The notes: generated by a model not told the origin, from the letters alone. Positions 16,216-25,006 are shown, numbered from the stretch's first letter. The stretch: 34,289 bases of DNA from Candidatus Sumerlaeota bacterium (GCA_007132905.1 SLNR01000116.1:1-34289), one strand, 5' to 3'. Translations and numbers: made by a program.

Positions 16216-16773
16216 ATGATATCAACTAGTGACTTTAAAACGGGATTAACAATACGGTTCGAAGGAGCTATTTTTACCATTATTGACTTTCAACATGTCA
16301 AACCCGGTAAAGGAGCCGCTTTTGTTAGGGCTAAGCTTAAAAACATAGAAACTGGTGCAACCATTGAAAAAACTTTTCGATCTGGAGAGAAGATGGAGCG
16401 GGCTCACATTGAAAAGCGAGCTATGCAGTATTTATACAGCACAGGAGAGGATTACATTTTTATGGACACAGAAAGTTATGATCAAATTATTCTAATGAAA
16501 GAAGATATTGGCGATGGGATAAGGTATTTGAAAGAGAATACTGTAATCGATATTATGTTATACGAAGAAAGACCAATCGGAGTTGATCTACCTAATACTA
16601 TTGATTTAATCGTAACGGAAACCACGCCCGGTGTAAAAGGGGATACAGCAGCCGGAGGAACAAAACCTGCAACACTTGAAACCGGTTATGTAGTACAGGT
16701 ACCCTTCTTCGTCAATGAGGGGGATACACTTCGCATTGATACGAGGAGCGGACAATATGTTATGCGTGTGTAA
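16216..16773 (+). CDS. efp: Translation elongation factor P
   Basis: The 185-aa factor rescues ribosomes stalled at polyproline. Its three beta-barrel domains are complete. The loop [11 protein letters not shown] carries Lys32, the residue that is post-translationally modified in many bacteria (5-aminopentanol in Bacillus subtilis). The C-terminal end [11 protein letters not shown] is standard. ATG 16216 follows AAAGGGGGAG; the longer frame from 16189 has no site. The next gene, a CD1247-type protein, starts 28 nt later. Confidence 0.96.
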   Translation: MISTSDFKTGLTIRFEGAIFTIIDFQHVKPGKGAAFVRAKLKNIETGATIEKTFRSGEKMERAHIEKRAMQYLYSTGEDYIFMDTESYDQIILMKEDIGDGIRYLKENTVIDIMLYEERPIGVDLPNTIDLIVTETTPGVKGDTAAGGTKPATLETGYVVQVPFFVNEGDTLRIDTRSGQYVMRV

Positions 16774-16801
16774 AGATTTATAACAAAAAGGGGGAGATAA
16801 A

Positions 16802-17272
16802 ATGAGTGATAGCAAAGTGCAAGTTGCTTATTTGAATGGTTTAGCGGAGGGTTTAGGGATTGATAAGGACAGTAAAGAAGGGCAAATTATTTTAAGTATG
16901 ATCGAAGTTATGAATGAGATGGCAGACGAAATAGACAGGCTTCATAATGATCAAGCAGATTTAGAGGACTATGTTCGTGCGGTTGATGAAGACTTGATTG
17001 ATCTTGAGGAAGAGGTATATGACGAAGAAGAGTTTTATGAAGATGATGAAGACGAAGAAGTCTATGAAGACGATGATGATCTGCTTGAAATTGAATGCCC
17101 CGAGTGCAAACAGGTTTTCTATTTCGAAGAGGATTTGAACAATAAAGAAGATCTAACTGAAATGATGTGTCCTAGTTGCGGCGTGGTTGTCTACTCAAGT
17201 ATTGAAGACGAAGGGGAAATAACGGAGCCAAATTTCCCGGCAAATGCTGAGAAATATTCATTAGAAGATTAG
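16802..17272 (+). CDS. CD1247 N-terminal domain-containing protein (zinc-ribbon, acidic)
   Basis: The 156-aa protein has an N-terminal helical segment (about residues 1-60, VAYLNGLAEGLGID), a very acidic middle (about 62-95, nearly all Asp and Glu), and a zinc-ribbon with CPECKQVFYF and CPSCGVVVY (two CxxC pairs). This architecture is typical of the clostridial family annotated CD1247 N-terminal domain, regularly found downstream of efp. No function is established. The acidic stretch suggests interaction with a basic partner such as ribosome or polymerase; this is inference. A terminator follows directly. Confidence 0.85.
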   Translation: MSDSKVQVAYLNGLAEGLGIDKDSKEGQIILSMIEVMNEMADEIDRLHNDQADLEDYVRAVDEDLIDLEEEVYDEEEFYEDDEDEEVYEDDDDLLEIECPECKQVFYFEEDLNNKEDLTEMMCPSCGVVVYSSIEDEGEITEPNFPANAEKYSLED

Positions 17273-17278
17273 TAATGG

Positions 17279-17325
17279 GAAACAAGGCTCAGGCTCTTCT
17301 GTGCTTTGTTTCTTATGTATTTTTA
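17279..17325 (+). terminator. Terminator after the efp/CD1247-type operon
   Basis: GAAACAAGGC (17279-17288) pairs with GCTTTGTTTC (17303-17312) with a single G-U pair, followed by a T-rich tail. It ends the efp transcript before fur. Confidence 0.75.
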
Positions 17326-17372
17326 TTTTACCGTCCGGCTAAATAAAATTATCTTTGAACGGAGGAGATAAG

Positions 17373-17840
17373 ATGCCCGGCAATGCTCTTGAAAGAATGC
17401 GCGAACAGTTAAATGCCCAAGACTATAAATTTACCCCCCAGAGAAGTATGGTCCTTCAGGTTCTAACAGAGCACCCCGACGAGCATTTGAGTGCAGACGA
17501 AATTTATGCTCGTGTTAAGGTAAAATATCCAGATATTGGTATGGCTACAATTTATCGCACCTTAGATTTGCTAACGAATCTCAACATAGTGAACAAAGTC
17601 AATTTTGGCGATGGTAAGAGCAGGTTTGAGATAAGTCAAAAAGAAAGGCATCAACATCACCATTTGATTTGCCTGTCATGTAATGAGATAATTGAAGTCA
17701 AAGACGATTTATTAATACAGTTAGAAAAAACGATAACCAAAGAACATGACTTTGAGATTATCGACCATATGGTACAATTCTACGGCCACTGCAAAAAATG
17801 CAGTGAAAAAGATAATAAAACCAAAAACAAGCCACAGTAA
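17373..17840 (+). CDS. fur: Fur family metalloregulator
   Basis: This is a 155-aa winged-helix repressor of the Fur/PerR/Zur family. The DNA-binding half contains FTPQRSMVLQVLTEHPDEHLSADEIY and GMATIYRTLDLLTNLNIV. The dimerisation half has ERHQHHHLICLSCNEIIEV and YGHCKKCSE, giving the structural zinc CxxC pairs. Sequence alone cannot separate Fur from PerR or Zur; the His-rich loop and the C-terminal CKKC fit Fur best. ATG 17373 follows ACGGAGGAGATAAG. It occupies the place where spoIIIA and accBC stand in Bacillus-type gene orders. Confidence 0.9.
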   Translation: MPGNALERMREQLNAQDYKFTPQRSMVLQVLTEHPDEHLSADEIYARVKVKYPDIGMATIYRTLDLLTNLNIVNKVNFGDGKSRFEISQKERHQHHHLICLSCNEIIEVKDDLLIQLEKTITKEHDFEIIDHMVQFYGHCKKCSEKDNKTKNKPQ

Positions 17841-17939
17841 CAAATTTAATGGAACATTTTCAGATAGAAAAATGAGAATTCTATAGAAAATAGCTGTCCG
17901 TTATTTTGATGGCTACGAATAGGTTTTGGAGGTGTTTTC

Positions 17940-18338
17940 ATGGACCACGAAGCGTCAGAGCTTCCTGAAGCAACCGATGATAATGGGAGTGTGCAAATTG
18001 CAGACGAGGTCGTAGGAGTAATTGCAGGGATTGCTGCGGCAGAGGTTGAGGGGGTTATTGGGTTAAGCGGAGGCATTGCTGGAGGCATTGCTGAACTTTT
18101 AGGTAAAAGATCTTTTTCCAAAGGGATTAAAGTAGAAATAGAAGAAAAAGAGACAAATATTAATATGTTTTTAGTGGTGGGCTATGGCGTAAGAATACCA
18201 GACATTGCTCAAGAGGTGCAGGAGAAGGTCAAAAAAAGCGTTGACAGTATGACTGGTTTAAAAGTGACAGAAGTTAACGTGCATATACAGGGAGTTAGTT
18301 TTCAAGATGAAGTTAAAGAAGATGAGGTCGATCAATAG
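17940..18338 (+). CDS. Asp23/Gls24 family envelope stress protein
   Basis: The 132-aa protein has the Asp23 fold signature VQIADEVVGVIAGIAAAEVEGVIGLSG, then GIKVEIEEKETNINMFLVVGYGVRIPDIAQEVQEKVKKSVDSMTGLKVTEVNVHIQGV. In Staphylococcus, Asp23 is a very abundant membrane-associated protein held by AmaP and linked to cell-wall stress. Here the AmaP homologue follows, separated by an unusually long gap of 295 nt. ATG 17940 is preceded by TTTTGGAGGTG. An acidic N-terminal tail of about 17 residues precedes the domain. Confidence 0.92.
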   Translation: MDHEASELPEATDDNGSVQIADEVVGVIAGIAAAEVEGVIGLSGGIAGGIAELLGKRSFSKGIKVEIEEKETNINMFLVVGYGVRIPDIAQEVQEKVKKSVDSMTGLKVTEVNVHIQGVSFQDEVKEDEVDQ

Positions 18339-18357
18339 TTTTGTAAATAACTTATAG

Positions 18358-18537
18358 TGCTCAAAAATTGAGAAAGATAACGAAGTTTCCTTCTTCAATT
18401 GGAAAAAATTTTTATTAAAAGGTCTAGGCAAGGGTTCTATTGAAATTCTATCTGTGATTTGTCCAATGGGGATAAGAACTTCTGCTTTAAAAGATGCGGT
18501 TTTAGTCTTTACTAGAGCAAGTCATAATCAGTTATAG
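18358..18537 (+). other. Gene-free gap holding a 60-codon stop-free frame
   Basis: Between asp23 and amaP the DNA is very AT-rich with no obvious gene. One frame is open for 60 codons between TAG codons (18355 and 18535), with no ATG until codon 37 and no ribosome binding site. A perfect palindrome AAATAAT-TTGA-ATTATTT at 18598-18615 sits just before the amaP ribosome binding site. It may be a decayed gene or simply spacer. Confidence 0.3.
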
Positions 18538-18633
18538 CTAAGGCGATTTTTGATTTTTCGTAAAAAATGCATTTTAGTAGAAAATGAAGAAATAAGTAAA
18601 TAATTTGAATTATTTCAATGAAGGAGGGAAAAT

Positions 18634-19173
18634 ATGAGGTTGCCAGAAAGGGCCTTGTTATTATTATATGCTTTGTGTTTCACCGTAATTTCTTTCTTGT
18701 TTCTCCTCCTTTCGCTTAACTTTTTGATGCCCTTACAAATTATTCAAAATATCGTACTTGATGCTACCGGGCGGATAATTACCGGTCTGGTGTCGGCTGC
18801 TTTTTTTCTTGTAGGAATTCGACTAATTTTCTTTTCACCTAATAGAAGGAAGGAAAAGCAGACTCTTATTGAAGAAAGTGCTTTAGGAAAAGTCCAGGTT
18901 TCTTTATTGGCCGTTGAGAACTTGGTAAAAAGGTTAGTAAGAGAAATGAAAGGGATTCGCGATGTTAAAGCTGTGGTTCGAAACAAAGACGATAAGGGTA
19001 TTGATATAAAGATCAGATTAGTGGTTAGCCCAGAGGTCAATGTTCCTTCTATTTGCGGTGCAATACAGAAAAGCACGAAGGAATATGTTTTAGATATAGT
19101 CGGTGTTGAAGTATCTAATGTAACAGTAATCGTAGAAAACATTACTTCAGAACCAAAAGCACGAGTGGACTGA
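18634..19173 (+). CDS. amaP: Alkaline shock response membrane anchor protein AmaP
   Basis: The 179-aa protein has two hydrophobic segments (about residues 8-33 and 47-66) followed by a cytoplasmic Asp23-like domain (KVQVSLLAVENLVKRLVREMKGIRDVKAVV ... GVEVSNVTVIVENI). AmaP tethers Asp23 to the membrane in Staphylococcus aureus. Its place between asp23 and the DUF2273 gene matches the conserved asp23-amaP-DUF2273 set. ATG 18634 follows GAAGGAGGG. The gene is 19 nt before DUF2273. Confidence 0.88.
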   Translation: MRLPERALLLLYALCFTVISFLFLLLSLNFLMPLQIIQNIVLDATGRIITGLVSAAFFLVGIRLIFFSPNRRKEKQTLIEESALGKVQVSLLAVENLVKRLVREMKGIRDVKAVVRNKDDKGIDIKIRLVVSPEVNVPSICGAIQKSTKEYVLDIVGVEVSNVTVIVENITSEPKARVD

Positions 19174-19192
19174 GACGAAATGAGGGATCATT

Positions 19193-19423
19193 ATGCGTGA
19201 TCAATTCTCTAGTGAAAATGTGGACAAACACAAAGGCAAAATAGCAGGTGTTGTTGCCGGTTTCATATTGGGTCTTTTGCTTGTCAATTATGGTATTATA
19301 AAAACGCTTTTTATTGTGGTGTGCATGATCATAGGTATTATGTTGGGAAGAAGATGGGATAATGACGAACGGAACAGTATTCTCGAATACCTTGATAAAA
19401 TGCTTCCGCCGGAACATCATTAA
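19193..19423 (+). CDS. DUF2273 small membrane protein
   Basis: The 76-aa protein has two close transmembrane helices (GKIAGVVAGFILGLLLVNYGI and TLFIVVCMIIGIML) ending in GRRWDND and a short acidic tail. This is the DUF2273 profile, a membrane partner of unknown function that travels with amaP and asp23 in many Firmicutes. It is probably part of the same envelope-stress complex (inference from context). ATG 19193 follows GAGGGATC. nusB starts 32 nt downstream. Confidence 0.85.
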   Translation: MRDQFSSENVDKHKGKIAGVVAGFILGLLLVNYGIIKTLFIVVCMIIGIMLGRRWDNDERNSILEYLDKMLPPEHH

Positions 19424-19455
19424 ATGAAGTGTTTACAATGAGGAGCGATTACTGA

Positions 19456-19881
19456 ATGAGCAGAAGGAAAAGCAGAGAAGCAGCTTTGAGAGCTTTGTAC
19501 GAAATGGATGTTGTTAAAGCTCAGTCAGCAGAAGCGCTAAATCATCTGGAAATTATGGAAGAAGATTTGGGAGCGGATAAATTATTTTTGAATGAAATTG
19601 TCTGCGGTATTGAGGACCATTTAAGTGAGATTGATGACTTTATAAAGAAGTATGCAATTGGCTGGTCATTAGCTAGGATGCCTATAATTGATCGAAGCCT
19701 TCTGAGACTGGCTATATATGAGCTTATGTATCGTGACGACATACCCCCTAGTGTGTCGATCAACGAAGCAGTAGAGTTAGCTCATAAGTATAGCAATAAT
19801 GATTCCGGGAAGTTTATCAACGGTGTCTTAGGAAAAATCGTAAAAGAAAATTTCGATGCCGAACTAGGGCTGCCACAATAA
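19456..19881 (+). CDS. nusB: Transcription antitermination factor NusB
   Basis: The 141-aa all-helical protein joins NusE (S10) on boxA RNA in rRNA antitermination. The [13 protein letters not shown]-type start ([18 protein letters not shown]) and the ending [29 protein letters not shown] are diagnostic. The stop codon lies in the loop of a terminator hairpin, so nusB ends its transcript. In Bacillus nusB is followed by folD, which is absent here. Confidence 0.94.
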   Translation: MSRRKSREAALRALYEMDVVKAQSAEALNHLEIMEEDLGADKLFLNEIVCGIEDHLSEIDDFIKKYAIGWSLARMPIIDRSLLRLAIYELMYRDDIPPSVSINEAVELAHKYSNNDSGKFINGVLGKIVKENFDAELGLPQ

Positions 19882-19898
19882 TTTCGGCAGCTTTTTAT
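19869..19898 (+). terminator. Terminator overlapping the nusB stop codon
   Basis: GCTGCC (19869-19874) pairs perfectly with GGCAGC (19886-19891), followed by TTTTTAT. The left arm is coding sequence and the TAA is in the loop. Confidence 0.75.
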
Positions 19899-19930
19899 CT
19901 ATGTAATTCTGTGCAGTGGGAGTGAGTAGT

Positions 19931-21163
19931 ATGTTTTCTTTTCCGGCGTTAAGTGTTCACAAACTTACCAAGCACATTAAAAGTTTATTCGACAATGACT
20001 TCTCACTCCAAGATATTTGGGTTAAGGGAGAATTATCGAATTTTAAAAAGCATACCTCCGGGCATGTGTATTTCACTTTAAAAGATGAATTATCAAGTAT
20101 CCGATGTGTTATGTTTAAAAGTAAGGCTGTTAGGATCAATCAATATCCGAAGAACGGAGATAATCTTTTAGTCCGCGGTAGTGTTAATGTGTATGAAAAA
20201 GGTGGTTCTTATCAATTGTATGCAGAAGAGATTCATTTAGATGGAATTGGTGTGCTGCATCAAGCTTATGAAAAACTTAAATCAGACCTTGAAAAAGAAG
20301 GGCTTTTTGATACAAAATACAAGAAAAAGATTCCCAAAATTCCCAGAAAAATTGGGATTGTGACTTCTAAAACCGGTGCTGCGCTTAAGGATATCATAAC
20401 AGTAATACGACGTAGATATCCCAATTCACACTTGGTTGTTGCCCCCGTTAGGGTTCAAGGAGAAGGGGCTCCTGATGAAATTGCGGCCGGTATTAGAAAT
20501 ATCCAAAGAGTAAAGAACATCGATGTTATAATTCTAGGGCGAGGAGGAGGCTCATTTGAAGAGCTTAATGCTTTTAATAGTGAGCTTGTGGCAAGAGATA
20601 TATTCAACTGCCCACTTCCAATTATTTCGGCTGTCGGACACGAAACCGATTTTACTATTGCCGATTTCGTTGCTGATGTGAGAGCTCCAACACCTTCCGC
20701 CGCCGCTGAATTGGTTGTACCAGATAAAACGGAAGTAAATAAGATGTTAACAACGATGAAGGCGAAAGCAGACTATTTGGTAGTAAAGAAAGTTGAGATA
20801 GAACGTAATAAAATTAATCACATCAAAGAGCGGAGATCCATAAAGAAACCAAAGTCATTTATTGACCAAGAAAGACAGAATCTTGACTATTTAATGAGAA
20901 ACTCTCAAAATGCGGTTAGTAAATCGTTAAGCATGGCGAAAGAAAGGTGCAGGAGTCTCGCTGGAAAAGCACAGGCTCTAAGCCCATTGTCGATTTTAGA
21001 ACGCGGTTATTCTATTGTCATGAAACATCCTTCACAAATAAGGATTCGCTCGATTGCTGATATTGATAAGAATGATAAAATCACAACTGTTTTGCTTGAC
21101 GGTAAGATTGAGAGTAAAGTTGAAAGTGTAAAGGAGGAAGACATCCGGCATGGCAAAAAATAA
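19931..21163 (+). CDS. xseA: Exodeoxyribonuclease VII large subunit
   Basis: The 410-aa subunit degrades single-stranded DNA together with XseB. It begins with an OB-fold (VKGELSNFKKHTSGHVYFTLKDELSSIRCVMFK). The catalytic domain has GIVTSKTGAALKDII, GRGGGSFEELNAFNSELVARD and AVGHETDFTIADFVADVRAPTPSAAAEL. A long coiled-coil and the closing SPLSILERGYSIV follow. ATG 19931 has GGGAGTGA at 5-7 nt; a GTG at 19916 is less likely. Its end overlaps xseB by 14 bp, giving coupled synthesis. Confidence 0.95.
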   Translation: MFSFPALSVHKLTKHIKSLFDNDFSLQDIWVKGELSNFKKHTSGHVYFTLKDELSSIRCVMFKSKAVRINQYPKNGDNLLVRGSVNVYEKGGSYQLYAEEIHLDGIGVLHQAYEKLKSDLEKEGLFDTKYKKKIPKIPRKIGIVTSKTGAALKDIITVIRRRYPNSHLVVAPVRVQGEGAPDEIAAGIRNIQRVKNIDVIILGRGGGSFEELNAFNSELVARDIFNCPLPIISAVGHETDFTIADFVADVRAPTPSAAAELVVPDKTEVNKMLTTMKAKADYLVVKKVEIERNKINHIKERRSIKKPKSFIDQERQNLDYLMRNSQNAVSKSLSMAKERCRSLAGKAQALSPLSILERGYSIVMKHPSQIRIRSIADIDKNDKITTVLLDGKIESKVESVKEEDIRHGKK

Positions 21164-21395
21164 GAAGGAAAAAGAGAGTTACGAACAAGCTTTAGAGAAG
21201 CTAGAATTACTGGTTGAGCAATTAGAAAGCGGTGAGCTTACTTTAGAGGAATCTCTATCGGTTTTCGAAAATACTATTCATCTGATCAAATCATGTACAA
21301 GGAAATTGGATGAAGCAGAAAGAAAGATTGAAGCTTTGACAGAGAATTGCAGCGATGACATAATCGAGCTTGAGACACTGGATGAAAATTCCTAG
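21150..21395 (+). CDS. xseB: Exodeoxyribonuclease VII small subunit
   Basis: The 81-aa helical subunit carries the family motif SYEQALEKLELLVEQLESGELTLEESLSVFE. Several copies of it coat the XseA coiled-coil and control nuclease activity. The ATG lies inside the xseA end, with AAGGAGGAAG about 11 nt before. In Bacillus the next gene is ispA (farnesyl diphosphate synthase), but here a DUF212 membrane protein starts 49 nt later. Confidence 0.93.
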   Translation: MAKNKKEKESYEQALEKLELLVEQLESGELTLEESLSVFENTIHLIKSCTRKLDEAERKIEALTENCSDDIIELETLDENS

Positions 21396-21444
21396 AAAAC
21401 AGCGTATGGAATTTGCTGTTATAAATTTTTAGGTCTGATGGGAG

Positions 21445-21915
21445 ATGGCGGCTTTGGGTGCTTTTTTTGAGGGGTTTCTGCAAAACAGGGTATTAATAAT
21501 AGCAGTAGTTGGATGGTTTACGGCACAGTCTTTCAAAGTTGTCACAGTGTTGGCCAGCAAGAAAAAATTTGATTTCAAATATTTTGTCAGCGCTGGCGGT
21601 ATGCCGAGCAGCCACGCAGCTTTTGTCATGTCAATGGCGGTAGCGGTAGGTCTTGAGGCGGGCTGGGATTCAACTTTGTTTGGGCTGGCCCTAGCCTTTG
21701 CTTTAATCGTGATGTACGATGCTTCTGGTGTAAGGCAGGCAGCAGGTAAACAAGCTGAAGTGCTTAATATTATTGTAGAAGATATGTTTAAGTCACATAA
21801 AATTGCAGAGAAAAGGCTTAAAGAGCTTCTAGGCCATACACCTTTTGAAGTTTTTGCCGGCGGATTACTAGGTATAGTTGTTGCTCTAATTATGAATCAA
21901 GTTTTAGCTTTATAA
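21445..21915 (+). CDS. DUF212 (divergent PAP2 family) membrane protein
   Basis: This 156-aa protein has four to five hydrophobic segments and the conserved GGMPSSHAAFVMSMAVAVGLEAGWDSTLFGLALAFALIVMYDASGVRQAAGKQAEVLN. This is the divergent PAP2 family (B. subtilis YuiD-type). It keeps the phosphatase SSHA motif but not the full PAP2 set, so lipid phosphatase activity is unproven. It lies between xseB and dxs, so a role in isoprenoid-lipid metabolism is tempting but only inferred. The ATG follows GATGGGAG at short spacing. Confidence 0.85.
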   Translation: MAALGAFFEGFLQNRVLIIAVVGWFTAQSFKVVTVLASKKKFDFKYFVSAGGMPSSHAAFVMSMAVAVGLEAGWDSTLFGLALAFALIVMYDASGVRQAAGKQAEVLNIIVEDMFKSHKIAEKRLKELLGHTPFEVFAGGLLGIVVALIMNQVLAL

Positions 21916-21973
21916 TAAACCTCCAAAAAGTTACCTTTGGTTTTTGCATGTGTCTAAGAAAGAAGGTGGAAAA

Positions 21974-23890
21974 GTGAGTCGAATTTTGCCTAAGATTAAA
22001 GATCCCCGTGATTTAAAGATGCTTAATCTAGACACTAAAGAAAAACTTGCCCAAGAGATCAGAGATTACATAGTTGATATTGTCGCGGATACCGGGGGTC
22101 ATTTAGCCTCAAATCTCGGGGTGGTCGAATTAACCCTTGCTGTCCACTCTGTTTTTGACAGCCCAATTGATAAAGTTGTTTGGGATGTTGGCCACCAATC
22201 CTATGTGCATAAAATTATCACAGGTAGATACGAGTCTTTTTCCACGCTGAGACAGTATGGAGGCTTAAGCGGATTTCCTAAAAGAGAAGAAAGTATCCAT
22301 GATATCTATGAAACGGGACACAGCAGTACTTCGATCTCTGCTGCTTTGGGTCTCGCCGTGGCTCGCGATTTAAAAGACGAAAAACACAATGTAGTTTCTG
22401 TTATTGGTGATGGTTCAATGACGGGCGGGCTGTCTTATGAAGCACTTAACAATGCCGGTCATGATCAAAGAAAAATAATTGTCATACTTAACGATAACAA
22501 TATGTCTATTTCAAAAAACGTGGGAGCAATGTCCTCCTATCTAAGTCGTATCAGAGCTGCCCCTACCTATTCAAGATTTAAAAATGACATCGAATACATC
22601 ATAAAGCGAATACCAGCATTTGGAACAAAAATGCTAAATACAGTTGAAAGAGTAAAGGATAGTTTAAAATATCTCGTTGTAGCCGGGGTTATTTTTGAAG
22701 AAATGGGTTTTACTTATCTCGGGCCTATTAACGGTCATGATATTTCGAAAATGGAGAAAATCATGGAAAGTGCAAAAAAGATCGACGGACCTGTCCTGAT
22801 TCATGCTCTGACGGAAAAGGGGAAAGGGTACAGTCCAGCAGAAAAAAACCCAGAAGTCTTTCATGGCACAGGCCCTTTTATTAAAAATAATGGAGTGAGC
22901 AAGAAAAAAAGAAAATCTTTAACTTTCACCCAGGTTTTTTCCGAAACCATCACCAAGATCGCTTCAAATGACAGCAGTATTGTTGGGATTACTGCAGCTA
23001 TGCCTGATGGGACCGGTTTGGAAAAAATGAGAGAGATATTTCCAAAACGCTGTTTTGATGTTGGCATAGCTGAGTCGCACGCTGTTACTTTTGCATCGGG
23101 ACTTGCTACAGCAGGAATGAAACCTGTTGTTGCAATATATTCAACTTTTTTACAGAGAGCTTTCGATCAAATAGCAGTGGATGTTTGTTTGCAAAATCTG
23201 CCTGTTGTTTTTGCCGTTGATCGCGCCGGGATTGTTGGTGAAGATGGAGAAACACATCAAGGGGCTTTTGATTTGTCTTATTTAAGATCGTTACCGAATA
23301 TGACGGTCATGGCTCCGAAAGATGAGAATGAGCTTCAACATATGCTATATACGGCCGTGAATTTAAACGGGCCGTGTGCGATCCGCTATCCTAGAGGAGA
23401 AGGCTTTGGAACCGCTATGGATCAAAACTTTCATCAAATTCCCTGCGGAAGTGCTGAGCTTTTACGGAAAGGAAGCGACATTGTATTAATCGCGACGGGG
23501 CCATCGGTTTATTGGTGCCTGGAGGCGGCAGATGAGATGCGAAAAGAAGGGATTCAGGCTTCTGTTGTAAATTCTAGATTTATCAAGCCGCTAGACAAAG
23601 AATTAATCCTTTCCCAGTTAGATGAGTGCGGTTTGGGAATTGTAATCGAAGAAAATGTCCGTGCGGGTGGGTTAGCAAGCGGCGTAGCTGAGCTTTATTT
23701 GAATGGGAAAGAGAATAATGCCAAAATTTACTCCCTTGCACTGCCTGATCGTTTTGTTCCTCACGGCAGCCGAAAAGAATTATTAGAATTAAATTCATTA
23801 TCCCAAGAAGGAATCCAAGAGATTATGAAAATGCTTTTGAATGAAAGAGAAAGCAATGCTCAGACGGCAAAATTACACCGGATTCGCTGA
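21974..23890 (+). CDS. dxs: 1-deoxy-D-xylulose-5-phosphate synthase
   Basis: The 638-aa thiamine-diphosphate enzyme condenses pyruvate and glyceraldehyde-3-phosphate, the first step of the MEP isoprenoid route. Visible are VWDVGHQSYVHKIITGR, the ThDP/Mg motif GDGSMTGGLSYEALNNAGH ending in LNDNNMSIS, the transketolase-like glutamate in FDVGIAESHAV and the segment VDRAGIVGEDGETHQGAFD. I chose GTG 21974 because AGAAGGTGG lies 4-5 nt upstream and the product then matches family length. It is 16 nt before tlyA, likely co-transcribed. Confidence 0.95.
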   Translation: MSRILPKIKDPRDLKMLNLDTKEKLAQEIRDYIVDIVADTGGHLASNLGVVELTLAVHSVFDSPIDKVVWDVGHQSYVHKIITGRYESFSTLRQYGGLSGFPKREESIHDIYETGHSSTSISAALGLAVARDLKDEKHNVVSVIGDGSMTGGLSYEALNNAGHDQRKIIVILNDNNMSISKNVGAMSSYLSRIRAAPTYSRFKNDIEYIIKRIPAFGTKMLNTVERVKDSLKYLVVAGVIFEEMGFTYLGPINGHDISKMEKIMESAKKIDGPVLIHALTEKGKGYSPAEKNPEVFHGTGPFIKNNGVSKKKRKSLTFTQVFSETITKIASNDSSIVGITAAMPDGTGLEKMREIFPKRCFDVGIAESHAVTFASGLATAGMKPVVAIYSTFLQRAFDQIAVDVCLQNLPVVFAVDRAGIVGEDGETHQGAFDLSYLRSLPNMTVMAPKDENELQHMLYTAVNLNGPCAIRYPRGEGFGTAMDQNFHQIPCGSAELLRKGSDIVLIATGPSVYWCLEAADEMRKEGIQASVVNSRFIKPLDKELILSQLDECGLGIVIEENVRAGGLASGVAELYLNGKENNAKIYSLALPDRFVPHGSRKELLELNSLSQEGIQEIMKMLLNERESNAQTAKLHRIR

Positions 23891-23906
23891 AGAGTTGGTG
23901 AAAAAA

Positions 23907-24716
23907 ATGAAAGAACGCTTAGATAAAATTCTGGTAGGAAAAGGTTTCTTTACGAGTAGAGAGAAAGCACAGGCTGCAATAATGGCAGGACAGGTTGTTG
24001 TTGACGGGCATACATTGGATAAAGCCGGTACTAGAATATCTGATGATGCAGACATTTCAATTGTTGGAAAATCCTGTCCATATGTGAGCCGAGGAGGACT
24101 TAAGCTTGAAAAAGCTTTAGACGAGTTCGACATTTTAGTCGATGGAAAGAAAATTATGGATGTTGGGGCCTCCACGGGAGGTTTTACGGATTGTTTGTTA
24201 AAGAAAGGGGCCTGTTTAGTCTATGCTGTTGATGTGGGATATGGACAACTTGATTGGTCTCTAAGGAAAGATCCTAGAGTTATTGTAATGGAGAGAAAGA
24301 ATATACGATATGTAAAACCGGGGGATATCCAACATCAGATCGATCTTGCCGTTATTGATGTGTCGTTTATTTCTCTAAAAAAAGTCATACCTTCTGTTTT
24401 GGAAGTAGTAGAATATGGCGGAAGTGTTATCGCATTAATCAAGCCTCAATTTGAAGCTGGTCCTTCTCGGGTCGGGAAAAAAGGAGTTGTGAAGGATCAA
24501 GCGACTCATCGAAGTGTTCTGCTCGATATTGCGCAGTTTTTGATGGAACAGAATGTGATAATAGAAGGAGTAACTTATTCTCCGATTAAAGGCCCAGAAG
24601 GAAATATCGAATACTTTATTTGTTTTCAAAAAAATGAGCCTGAAACAAAATCTGACCGAAAAACAATTGAAAAAATTGATACTGTGATAGAGACTGCTCA
24701 CAGCAAGCTTAACTAA
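23907..24716 (+). CDS. tlyA: TlyA family rRNA (cytidine-2'-O)-methyltransferase
   Basis: The 269-aa protein joins an N-terminal S4 RNA-binding domain (RLDKILVGKGFFTSREKAQAAIMAGQV) to an FtsJ-like methyltransferase with the SAM loop DVGASTGGFTDCLL. It also has DVSFISLKKVIP and LIKPQFEAG. Mycobacterial TlyA methylates 16S and 23S rRNA; in Firmicutes the equivalent (YqxC) is less studied. ATG 23907 starts 16 nt after the dxs stop. The position between dxs and nadK-argR-recN is the conserved one. About 14 residues at the end have no family match that I recall. Confidence 0.92.
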   Translation: MKERLDKILVGKGFFTSREKAQAAIMAGQVVVDGHTLDKAGTRISDDADISIVGKSCPYVSRGGLKLEKALDEFDILVDGKKIMDVGASTGGFTDCLLKKGACLVYAVDVGYGQLDWSLRKDPRVIVMERKNIRYVKPGDIQHQIDLAVIDVSFISLKKVIPSVLEVVEYGGSVIALIKPQFEAGPSRVGKKGVVKDQATHRSVLLDIAQFLMEQNVIIEGVTYSPIKGPEGNIEYFICFQKNEPETKSDRKTIEKIDTVIETAHSKLN

Positions 24717-24964
24717 TCTTCAGTAAAGACCGGTGTTATTGTTTCAGACTCAGTTTTTTATGCTTAATTCAGTGGTTTAAAAGGACTGGCCGAAAAGACC
24801 TGACCTTTGTCTATTGCGCAAATAGCTTATGATCTTTGCAACACAAAGACCTTTGTAGAAAACAAAGAAGTGTCAATGATAGCTCAATATTTACTATCTT
24901 TGAATCCAATCGAAGTTTTTTTCAATTTTGTTTCAAAAAATTAGTCTTGGCGGCCAAATTTTTC

Positions 24965-24990
24965 TGAAGATGAAAGGATCTTCATTTTTA
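24965..24990 (+). terminator. Terminator downstream of tlyA
   Basis: TGAAGAT (24965-24971) pairs perfectly with ATCTTCA (24978-24984) around GAAAGG, followed by TTTTTA. It is 250 nt past the tlyA stop and could end that transcript or an unseen small RNA. Confidence 0.65.
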
Positions 24991-25006
24991 CTATTTACGA
25001 TTAAAC

